Assembly: GCA_018857735.1 (NCBI GenBank) | Contig: JABMCL010001015.1 | Coordinates: 12,501-76,500 of the forward strand | DNA: 64,000 bases | DNA from: Alviniconcha marisindica | Taxonomy: Eukaryota; Mollusca; Gastropoda; Provannidae | Direction of reading: 5' to 3' | Shown: piece by piece, positions 29,101 to 41,100 of the stretch | Layout of the letters: every line of letters begins with the position of its first letter | Position numbering within the stretch: the first letter of the stretch is position 1 | Program-made: the position numbers and the translations under genes | The notes under the pieces: model-generated | Databases searched by the model: none | What the model saw: the letters and a program-made list of their open reading frames with translations, nothing else | Told to the model about the DNA's origin: nothing

Positions 29101-32100
29101 GAGCATTCTGATTGTGCGGCCAACACCACCAGGTCCCGCGTGTTTTCCTTGGTGAAAATCAGCAGAGACAAAAGGATGGTGGTCACACACAGAAATCTGT
29201 TATGTCAAGCACTTGTGCTTTCACACACACACTACTCTGGAGTGGCTGCAACTGTGGATACCTGTTCAGGTTGATGAAGTAAACATCCCCATTGTTTCAG
29301 GTGGAGCGGTCAGCATGGCCCAGAGTCCTTTGCGGCTGTTGACGACGCAGACGCAGCAAGTCGGGACCCCGCCTGTCATGTCCAACTCTGCCAACAGCTC
29401 CGCTAACAACTCTGCTATGGGTGAGTCCATCTGCTGCCAGCCACTCGCTGCTACCTCGTGCTTGTAGACAATCCTCCTGGGTGGGACTTTGTCTCCCCCA
29501 CCCCATGCACCCCTGTCCCACCATTAAAAAATTAAGAGGGTTATGTCTTGATCTTCAGTCTCCGTGCACATGGAAGTATTAGGAAAAAAAGTATTAAGTG
29601 TTAAAAAGAGTTTTAGGAATGCGCGTGCATGCATGCGTATGTGCTTGGAATAGTCTGTATGGACAAGGTTTTGCGCTTTATAAATACTTCTGTTATTAGG
29701 AGTTGCCTATCATGTGTGGGTTTGCTCACCGTCAAGGGTTTGTTCACCATCAAGGGTTTGCTCACACTGCCTGGTGAGTGGTGCTTGCCTTTCACAGTCT
29801 TTACCCTTTCCCAGATCAAAGAGTTTGTACTGCAGCTTCTGGTTCGTGCAGAGCTCTGTCTCAAAGAGTTTGTACTGCAGCTTCTGGTTCGTGCAGAGCT
29901 CTGTCTCAAAGAGTTTGTACTGCAGCTTCTGGTTCGTGCAGAGCTCTGTCTCAAAGAGTTTGTACTGCAGCTTCTGGTTTGTGCAGAGCTCTGTCTCAAA
30001 GAGTTTGTACTGCAGCGTCTGGTTCGTGCAGAGCTCTGTCTCAAAGAGTTTGTACTGCAGCTTCTGTTACATGCAGAGTTCTGTCTCAGAGAGTTTATAC
30101 TGCAGTTTCTTCTTTCTTGCAGAGCTCTGTCTGAGTTTGTACTGCAGCTACTGGTTCCTGCAGAGGTGTTTGTTTTTATCCACTTTTTAAGTGTGTTTAA
30201 GAGAGAATTTTTTTAATGTATATATAACCAGTTTTAGGACGTAGACATTTTTAACATTTAACATGTGATGACAAAAATGGTCTTGCTTGATGTAGCCATG
30301 ATGGTAGACTGGGCGTAAAACACCAGCTTACTTACTCCTCCAGAGATCTGTGACAACAGGGCTCCCATTAGCAAGTATTTTAAGGAGGTCCCTGGGACCC
30401 CCTGCTACAACTTTTACAGGGTCTCTGGCCAGTTTTAAAGGGTCATGTCTAATATGAAACGGCAGCTGTGCAGAGGTATTCTGCATTGCATATGATGCCC
30501 TTTGTCCCTTCTGCAACTCGGCTCTGGTTTGATACATACCAGATCTAGCTAGTTCTGCAGACAGCTGATACAAACCAGATCTAGCTAGTTCTGCAGACAG
30601 CTGATACATACCAGATCTAGCTAGTTCTGCAGACAGCTGATACATACCAGGTCTAGCTAGTTCTGCAGACAGCTGATACATACCAGGTCTAGCTAGTTCT
30701 GCAGACAGCTGATACATACCAGGTCTAGCTAGTTCTGCAGACAGCTGATACATACCAGGTCTAGCTAGTTCTGCAGACAGCTGATACATACCAGGTCTAG
30801 CTAGTTCTGCAGACAGCTGATACATACCAGGTCTAGCTAGTCCTGCAGACAGCTGATACATACCAGGTCTAACTAGTTCTGCCAGACAGCTGATACATAC
30901 CGGATCTCACTTGTTCTGCCAGACAGCTGATACATACCGGATCTCACTTGTTCTGCCAGACAGCTGATACATACCGGATCTCACTTGTTCTGCCAGACAG
31001 CTGATACATACCGGATCTAACTTGTTCTGCCAGACAGCTGATACATACCGGATATATCTCCCACCAGCCAGACAGCTAAAACAGTGTGGATCTAACTTGT
31101 GTTACATCAGTTGGACAACTGAAACATGTTGGATTTAACTTGCATCAGCTGGACAACTGATACATGCCGGACAACAGATACATGTCGGATCTAACTTGCA
31201 TCGGCTAGACAACTGATACACGCCGGATCTTGCATCAGCTGGACAGTGGATACATGCCGTATCTAACTTGCATCAGCTTGACAACTGATACATGCCGGAC
31301 AACTGATACATGTTGAATCTAATGTGGATCAGCTGATACATGTTGGATCTGACTTGCATCAGCTTGACAACTGATACATGCGGGATGACTGATACATTTT
31401 GGATCTAACTTTCATCAGCTAGACACCTGATGCATGTCAGATCTAACTTGCATCAGCTGGACAACTGATACATGCTAGACAACTGATGTATGTCAGATCT
31501 AATTTGTATCAGCTTGACAATAGCTATGCAACAGCTAAAAATTGCTCTATGCCTCTGACTGAATGAAGTGTATCAAATTAAAGGGCTCTTGAAGCTGAAT
31601 CCATTGCAGTTTATTTCACTCAAATTGGATCAGTAGTTCAGGAGATATTCAAATTTTAAGTTCCGAAAATCAGCTCAATTTCGGGACAGTCCTTTACTAT
31701 GACAATAAAGGGGGCAAAAGGGTGGACCTGTGGAAAGCAGCAATAATAAGGGTTTATGTACATAAAATCTGAATGACTCAAGTCATTTGTATTAAAATTG
31801 GTGAATTTATATTTTGGGACATGACGAATCCAAAAATGGTGACAAAAAATGCCTCACAATCCAATTTCAAGAGATAATTAGCATGTTATGTAATAACTAA
31901 TTAAGTATAATAATTAACTGATTTGTGCATGTTCACAGGACTTACAGATTTTAAACAAGGAAATTTAGATATACCAATAGTGTACACCACTTCTCAGCAT
32001 AGAATCTAACCCAATTTGATCCCTCATTTGCATAAATTACATAACAAACTCATTACTGTTCCTGGTTGTTTAGATACCACAATTATCCCTGAAACAATCT

Positions 32101-35100
32101 TCAAAATCTGCACATGGGGTTTCTTATTTGTGGTAACCTTGTTGAAATTTGCAGCAAATTTGTACCTGTAGCATTAGCAGATCACTGATGTGCAATCTAA
32201 TCTGCATAAATTAGCATAACAAGCATCTATAGTTTTTTCATAAATTGTTTATATGAAGTTACCTGCCACATCTATTAGAATACTGAAATTCAGCTACTGG
32301 AGCTTTGCCATTATAGTAAATTGATTGAAATGGTGTCAACCCTGTGAAGTAATTCAGTCCCATTTGCATAAATTAGCATATTAATAAAACATGCTAATTT
32401 AATTCAGTTTCATTTTTAACTAGAACTTTCAGATTTTTTGTTTCAATGTTATATTTTGTGCTGCAATTACCACAGGTAAACAGGATCAATCAATGTCAAT
32501 TTGTATTCATATCATTACCGTAATATAACAAAAAAGCTCGTTAGGCTAATTTATGCACTTTTTGTCCAATTCATCCTCACCAAAAAGCAGTCATTCACAC
32601 ACTCACACAATGATGACAAAAATATTTTTTCCAGTTGTCTTTTATTTTAATGATTCACCAATTGCCATAAAAAACAATTAACAAAACTCATGATGACACT
32701 TTGGTCTTCTAAGTTCTATATAAATCCATCTGGTCTGCCTGGGTTTGGGCACAGCTGCATCACTCTCACAGAAGGCTCCAGAACCTGCAACCACACAATA
32801 AAAGGAACATTAAAAAACTGCTAAATCTTTGGAACATTATTTGAAACCAGTTATTAAAGTTAACAATATAAATAACATTAGAAATAAATCAAATTAAAAT
32901 AAAACTGATATTTTACTCTACTTTATACTTTTTAATCTTGTTTTATTAATTTATTATTATTATTATACATCATGAAAAATGCTGCCCCCCCCCCATATAA
33001 ATAAATAACAGGTTTTCAAAAAATTCAGTTAAAAAAAAAAAGATAAAAAAACAGAAGACTGAAGAGACAATTAAGTCTACAAAGCAACTCTCTACCTGAA
33101 ACTAAAAGTGCCACAAATATTAAATCTGGACAAACAAACAAAAAATCACTAATATAAATTTCAATGAAGAAGAATTTTTTAAAAGTCCAGACCAATGTAA
33201 ATCAAAAAAATAGCATTGATTAAATATCTAACACCCCTCGGCTGAAGAAATGGACCTGCCCGTAGTCAAAATCCAGGTCCGATAAAAAGCACTCTGGGTG
33301 CGGCCATTACTGAGACAGGAGTGACCAGTAGGTGAGGATGGAATGTTCCAAGAACGATCCCCAAAATTTTACAAAATTTAAGCAAATACCTGACAGAATA
33401 AACAAATCAATCGAATATTCCTCAGGTCAGTGTGTTTAGCTTTAGTTTTAGTACTTTTACTGCACTTAGATGAGAGTTGCTTTCTATTTTTGGGTCTCCT
33501 CCATCTCGCTTGATCTGGAGTCCGACGAACCCACGCGATGCGCAGGCCGAGTTTGAGAGATTTTTTTGCCACATCGTCATCGTTTTAAGCCCGCCACCGT
33601 CGTATTTTTCAACGAAACCACTAATGTAATACATGCTCTTGTAGATAAAAGAACACAGAATAAGCCTGTGGGTGAACTTTTTTCCCAAATGACCAATTTT
33701 AACAAAATATTTGAGAAAGAAATTACAGCAACTGTACTTACCGCCATTACGCTGTTTTCATAGACCGCACCAAAAAAGTTCACATACCGCACGAAAGAGC
33801 GTTCTTTCTTCTGATTGGCTGTAAAGTTTAAGTCTTGTACGTCGTCATTTGCGATGGTACGAGGAGTTTGAAGAGAGCGACCCGAAACAGTGTCATCTCG
33901 GAAATCGGTCCACGGCGCGAGGCCGGCCGCTCGACCCGTAAAATTACGGTTTTTCAAAGATTATACTACTTTCAAAGGCATGAAATAAAATAACACACAG
34001 TGTAGGCTGTAGAATATTCATTCACTCAAACGATAACACAAGCATGCAGGATGAAATATGCAGTTTTAACTGTGCATTTTCGATTTGAAGTGATGCACCC
34101 CCCCGGAATCCAGAGTGTCCCAGGCTAAGCACAGAGGCTGTTGCATAGCTATTGACAACAAATACCTGCCAGACAACTGATACATCTTGGATCTAATTTG
34201 CATCAGCTGGACAGCAGGTACATGCCGGATCCAAGTTGTATCAGCTAGACAACTGATACATGTCGGATCTAATTGTATGTCCGATCTAACTAACGTCAGC
34301 TAGACAACTGATATACGTCGGATCTAACTTGCATCAGCTGGACAACTGATACATGCCGGACAACTGATATATGTCGGATCAAACTTGCATCAACTGGGCA
34401 ACTGATACATGCCAGACAACTGAAACATGTCGGATCTAACTGGCATCAGCTGGATAACTGATACATCCTGGACAACTGATACATGCCGGATCTAACTTGT
34501 ATCAGCTTGACAACCAAACAACTGATACATGCCGGATCTAACTTGTATCAGCTTGACAACCAAACAACTGATACATGCCGGATCTAACTTGTATCAGCTT
34601 GACAACCAAACAACTGATACATGCCGGATCTAACTTGTATCAGCTGGACAACCAAACAACTGATACATGCCGGATCTAACAAGTATCAGCTGGACAGCTG
34701 ATACAGGTCGGATCTAACTTGCATCAGCTGGACACACATTTGTGCGTTAATGGTCAGAGAAGTTGAGCAAGCCTGAAATGTTTGTTGACATGAGAGTGCA
34801 CAGAAAGTGTGAATTCCAGCAGGATGTGATGAGACTGTCAGGGACATCAAATAGTGAAATGGGAAAACTCTTCCTATAATGCGCTAGGGGCAGGGAAAGG
34901 GTGAGTCGGTGAAATGGCAGAAAAAAAGGGACACCACTACCCTTTCCTAACCCTTTCTGCCCAGCAGCAGCACGAGTGGAGGCAAACTTGACAGCCAAGT
35001 TGGTTTCCGCTAGACTGTTTTGGCGTGGAGTTTGATGTCCTCTAAAGTGTGCAGTCTAGAACCAAGTTTTGCACATTTGCTTACAGATGAGCCTACCTTG

Positions 35101-38100
35101 TAAGCATTTTTTTAAATTCAAGCCAGCGGTATTAGCTGCACACCATGTAAAGATGTGTTAGCCAGCACACCATGTAAAAATGTGTTAGCCAGCAGTATTA
35201 GCTGCACACCATGTCAAAATGTGTTAGCCAGCACACCATGTCAAAATGTGTTAGCCAGCAGTAATAGCTGCACACCATGTCAAAATGTATTAGCCAGCAC
35301 ACCATGTCAAAATGTGTTAGCCAGCACACCATGTCAAAATGTGTTAGCCAGCACACCATGTAAAAATGTGTTAGCCAGCAGTAATAGCTGCACACCATGT
35401 CAAAATGTATTAGCCAGCACACCATGTCAAAATGTGTTAGCCAGCACACCATGTCAAAATGTGTTAGCCAGCAGTATTAGCTGCACACCATGTCAAAATG
35501 TGTTAGCCAGCATACCATGTCAAAATGTGTTAGCCAGCAGTATTAGCTGCACACCATGTCAAAATGTGTTAGCCAGCACACCATGTCAAAATGTGTTAGC
35601 CAGCAGTATTAGCTGCATACCATGTAAAAATGTGTTAGCCGGCACACCATTTAAAAATGTGTTAGCCAGCAGTATTAGCTGCACACCATATAAAAATGGG
35701 TTTATGTGGCTTGTTTTTGAATATCTACCGAAATGATAAACATACAGCGCTGTTTTGTTGTAATGTGGCTTGTGGCTTGTGAAACTGCTGCCATAAAGGC
35801 TCACGTCCTGTGTACACCATGCAAACTTTGCAGCAGTTTGCAGTGTCATTTTATTTGAAACCACATATAGGGTGGATGGGTGTACCTGCCACCTGCATGT
35901 TATGAAGTTTGTGTGTGGTGCGTGTGTTGCAGGTTTTTCCCCAACCAGCAGCCTAGGTTACACAGGAGTAACGCCCAGCGTTTTTCCGCCACTCACAGCC
36001 AACCTGGGCATGCAGAATGGCTTCGGCAACTCCAGCCTGGGTCAGCTGAATTCTAATGCACCTGGCCCCATCGGTAAGTCCAGCCAGTCGTTTCCACCAA
36101 TCTCTGCAGGGTCGGTCAGATCAGTTCTGATGCTCCCGGCCCCATCGGTAAGTCCGGCCAGTCGTTTCCACCAATCTCTGCAGTGTCGGTTAGATCAGTT
36201 CTGATGCTCCCGGCCCCATCGGTAAGTCCGGCCAGTCGTTTCCACCAATCTTTGCAGTGTCGGTCAGATCAGTTCTGATGCTCCCGGCCCAATCGGTAAG
36301 TCCAGCCAGTCGTTTCCACCAATCTCTGCAGTGTCGGTTAGATCAGTTCTGATGCTCCCGGCCCCATCGGTAAGTCCAGCCAGTCGTTTCCACCAATCTT
36401 TGCAGTGTCGGTCAGATCAGTTCTGATGCTCCCGGCCCAATCGGTAAGTCCAGCCAGTCATTTCCACCAGCCTCTCCAGTCAAGGCAGTGGAATTCTTAT
36501 GCTCTGGGTCCCGTCGGTAAGTCCAGCCAGTTGCTTCCACCGGCCTCTCCAGACAGGTCAGTGGAATTCTGATGCTCTAGACCCCATCGGTAAGTCTGGT
36601 CAGTCGTTTCCAGCATTGGTCAGATCAGTTCTAATGCTTCTGGCCCCATTGGTAAGTCCTAACAAGTCATTTTCACCAACCTTTCCAGCCTAAGTCAGCA
36701 GAATTCTGATGCTCTAGGCCCCATCGGTAAGTGGAATCAGTCATTTCCACTAATCTCCCCATCCTAAATCGGCTGAATTCTGAGGCCCCCGGCCCCCTAG
36801 GTAAGTCCAGCAGTCATTTCCACCAACCTTTCCAGCCTAGGCAGGCAGAACGGTTCTGTCAAACTCTATACTGGGTCAGATCAGTTGCGTGAATTTTGAT
36901 GCATGTAAATTTATGTGAGTGGCTTTGTTGAGCCCAGTTTATATATGTTTGTTTGTTGACAGCAAATAAAGTTAATTTTTTTAATTACTTGTTATTATTC
37001 GTGCAATTTGCTGATGTATTGTTAGCATGATAATTGTAAGGTCAGTCTAATATTAAGAAAAACTTGAGCCCAATATTTCAGATTTATGTGAGTGGTTTTG
37101 CTTAATTGTTGAGCCTAATTGTTTACCAGCAGGATGCACCTTTGGTGGAGTTCATGTACCTTGTATTTACGCACACACCAAGTGAGAGTTAACATAGGCA
37201 ACTCCGGTCTTTGCTGTTTGTATTTGCGTTACGTATTTTGAGTGCTAATCAACTCCCTTGTGCGTTGCTGAGAGTAAAATGCAAGAGTTACTGCGGGTGA
37301 CTCGGGTCTTTGTTGTTGCATTTGTGTAACGTATTTCAAGGGCTAATTAACTCCCTTGTGTGTTGTCGACCTGCAGGTCAGAGGCGGGAGTCGTTTGAGG
37401 TGAAGCGGCAGCAGTTAAACACGATGGGCGGTTACTACGGCGGCGCTTTAGGCAACATGGCCCCCTCGCCTGCTGGTCCCGGCGGTCTTCTGCAGGCCGG
37501 GCAGTCCATGACTCCGCCTCCATCCCTCTCAGGCTCCTCCTCCAACCTTTCCATAAGTGAGCCCCACCCCTTGATCTTTCCCCTAGCCTATTTTTAGTTG
37601 TTACTGTTGTCTGTCCATTTATGACCGTTCCAATGGGACGTGAATCCAGGACAGAAACTGCTCAGGAACCTGTTTATTAAGGGCGTGCAGTTTTTATACT
37701 TTGTTGTTGTTTTTGTTTGTTTAGCCGGAAGGTCCAAAACAATGTTTAACACCCATTCCTCACATACCTGTCCTGCAAAAGCATTGCTGATTGGGTTTGG
37801 GTGTGGTTCGTGATGTCTGAGTGAGATGTGGTTTGTGATGTTGGAATGAAATGTTATTTGTGATGTCAAAGTGTGATGAAACTTGTGATGTCAGAACGAG
37901 GTGTGGTTTGTAATGCCAGAACAAGTTTGGCTGTGTCAGAATGAGGTGTGGTGGTGTTGATGCATGAGTGAGGTGTGGTTTGTGGTGTGGCGAGTGAGGA
38001 TTGGTTTCTGGTGAGGTGTGGTGTGGTGAGTGAGGATTGGTTTGTAGTGTGCTGAGAGATTTGATTTGTAGTATGGTGAGTGAGGTTTGTAGTGTGGTGA

Positions 38101-41100
38101 GGTGTGGTTTGTAGTGAGTGGGGTGTGGTGAGTGAGGTTTGGTTTGTAGCGTGGTGAGTGAGGTGTGGTTTGTAGTGGGTGAGGTTTAGTTTGTAGTGTG
38201 GTGAGGTGTGGTGAGTGATTTTTGGCTTGTAGTGTGGTGAGTGAGGTTTGGTTCGTGGTGTGGTGAGTGAGATGTGGTTTGTGGTGTGGTGAGTGAGATG
38301 TGGTTTGTAGTGCAGTGAGTGAGGTGTGGTTTGTAGTGTGGTGAGTGAGGTGTGGTTTGTAGTGCGGTGAATGAGGTGCAGTTTGGAGAGTGAGGTGTAG
38401 TGGTTTGTGAAGGCTGAGTGAGGTGCGGCTTGCAATGTCTGTGGTTGGTGTGTGTCCAGACCTGAGCGGCACTGCTCGTCCGTACTCCGCAGCACCAGGC
38501 GCGGAGGCCAAGTACCGAGGTAACCTGATCTCACCCAACGGCCTTTTTGCGCCGAACAACTTCTTTCCCACTACCAGAAACATGGCTCCAAGGAGGTAGG
38601 TGTCCAGGGGTTATGACTTGGGGGGTGGGGGGGGGGGGGGGGGGTCCAGAGAGTAATGGAGAAAGGGGGAGGGAATTAATATGGAAGTTAACAAATAAGT
38701 AAGATGTCACAAATAGACAGTGAACAAGCTTTTTGGTTAAGACAGTCTTGCTGTGGCCTTACGTTTACTTTGTGGAGTTGGGGGCTGTGGACAGTCACGA
38801 TGACGAATAAAAACAGTTCAGAAAGATCAGCTGGGTAACCAGTGTATCAGCGGTTGTGTCTTGGTTAACTTCAAACGGCTGTCACATCGAGGTCACCTGT
38901 CACACAGTTGTCACATTTAGGTTACCTGTCGCTTGTTAGTCACATTTAGGTTAGCTGTCACATCTAGGTTACCTGTCACATCTAGGTTACCTGTCACTCA
39001 GCTGTCACATCTAGGTCACCTGTCACTCAGCTGTCACATCTAGGTCACCTGTCACCCAGTTGTTGGAGTCTTGCCTACCTGTGCCACAACTGTCTCATTG
39101 TGACATGTTTTGCCCAGGGTGTTGTTCAGTTTAAAACATTAGGGAAACCAGAGGTGACTTTTTCTGACCTGGAAAGTTTGGGAAAATGGCTTTTCTGGCC
39201 AAGGACTTGGAGTGTTTGGGAATTCATGATACAACAAGTAATCTGCAGAGGGAGGATTCTGGAAAATCAGAAAACCCCAAGGCCAAATGACGGACAATAA
39301 GAGGAAAAATACATAAATTATTTAATTTGAAACCACTCCCAGACCTCGTTCAGATCATTATTATTATTCAGACTCCCTGCACTCATGTTGGATGTGATTC
39401 TGAATGAGTGACTATCATTGCGTTATAAAAGTTTTCAGATTGTGTGTGTAACTGAGCAGTAACTTGGTCTGGGGAAACGGTCTGTGGGTTTGGGGAATAT
39501 TGAAGCAAGACTGGTGTGCGAACCCTGTTCCAGTGCCAGCATGTCCAAGGAGGTGACGGGCCGCAGCCGCTTGTTGGAAGACTTCAGAAACAATCGCATT
39601 CCCAGCCTCCAGCTGAAAGATCTCTTCAACCATGTGGTGGAGTTCTCTCAGGACCAGCATGGCTCTCGGTAAGACCACTACCTGACACATACACTGTAGG
39701 GATAATGCTGCAGATAATTGTACTGTAGGGATGATCCTGCAGGCATGTACTGGAGGGATAATGCTGCAGATAATTGTACTGTAGGGATGATCCTGTAGAC
39801 ATGCACTGGAGGGATAATGCTGCAGATAATTGTACTGTAGGGATGATCCTGTAGACATGCACTGGAGGGATAATGCTGCAGATAATTGTACTGTAGGGAT
39901 GATCCTGTAGACATGTACTGTGGGGATAATGCTGCAGCTAATTGTACTGTAGGGATGATCCTGCAGACATGTACTGTAGGGATAATGCTGCAGATAATTG
40001 TACTGTAGGGATGATCCTGCAGACATATAGGAATAATGCTGCAGATAATTGTACTGTAGGGATGATCCTGTAGACATGTACTGGAGGGATAATGCTGCAG
40101 ATCATTGTACTGTAGGGATGATCCTGCAGACATGTAGGAATAATGCTGCAGATAATTGTACTGTAGGGATGATCCTGCAGACATGTACTGGAGGGATAAT
40201 GCTGCGGATAATTGTACTGTAGGGATGATCCTGCAGACATGTACTGTGGGGATAATGCTGCAGATAATTGTACTGTAGGGATGATCCTGCAGACATGTAC
40301 TGTAGGGATAATGCTGCAGATAATTGTACTGTAGGGATGATCCTGCAGACATGTAGGAATAATGCTGCAGATAATTGTACTGTAGGGATGATCCTGCAGA
40401 CATGCACTGGAGGGATAATGCTGCAGATAATTGTACTGTAGGGATGATCCTGCAGATATGTATTGTGGGAATAATGCTGCAGATAATTGTACTGTAGGGA
40501 TGATCCTGCAGACATGTACTGGAGGGATAATGCTGCGGATAATTGTACTGTAAGGATGATCCTGCAGACATGCACTGGAGGGATAATGCTGCAGATAATT
40601 GTACTGTAGGGATGATCCTGCAGACATGTAGGGATAATGCTGCAGATAATTGTACTGTAGGGATGATCCTGCAGACATGCACTGGAGGGATAATGCTGCA
40701 GACATGTACTGTGGGGGTAATGCTGCAGACACTTTTACTGTCGGGATAATGCTGCAGACACTTTTACTGTAGAGATAATGCTGCAGACGTGTAATGTAGG
40801 GATAATGCTGCAGACACTTTTATCGTCTGGATAATCCTGCAGACACTTTCGCTGTATGGATAATCTTGCAGACGTACTGTAGAGATAATGCTGCCGACAC
40901 TGTCAGGATAATGCTGCACACACTTTTACTGTAGGGATAATGCTGCAGACGTGTACTGTAGGGATAATGCTGCAGACACTTGTTGTAGGGATAATCCTGC
41001 AGACACTTGTGCACAGTGGTGAGCTTGTATTAATGGGCTTATGCTTACGAGCTGATGATGTGTTCAGGTTTATCCAGCAAAAGTTGGAACGCGCCACACA

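Noticed and set aside
29613..30861. Overlapping ORFs of 118-195 codons
   Set aside because: Repeat-driven by the 45-bp and 36-bp arrays of intron 11.
35155..35736. 193-codon cysteine-containing repeat ORF (NVLASTPCQ)
   Set aside because: Unit lengths 27 and 39 bp keep the frame open; no start context, splice sites or signal peptide.
39678..40682. 334-codon ORF on the minus strand
   Set aside because: It lies wholly within the 56-bp array of PUM intron 15; the peptide cycles through the same three phrases because all frames of the unit are open.
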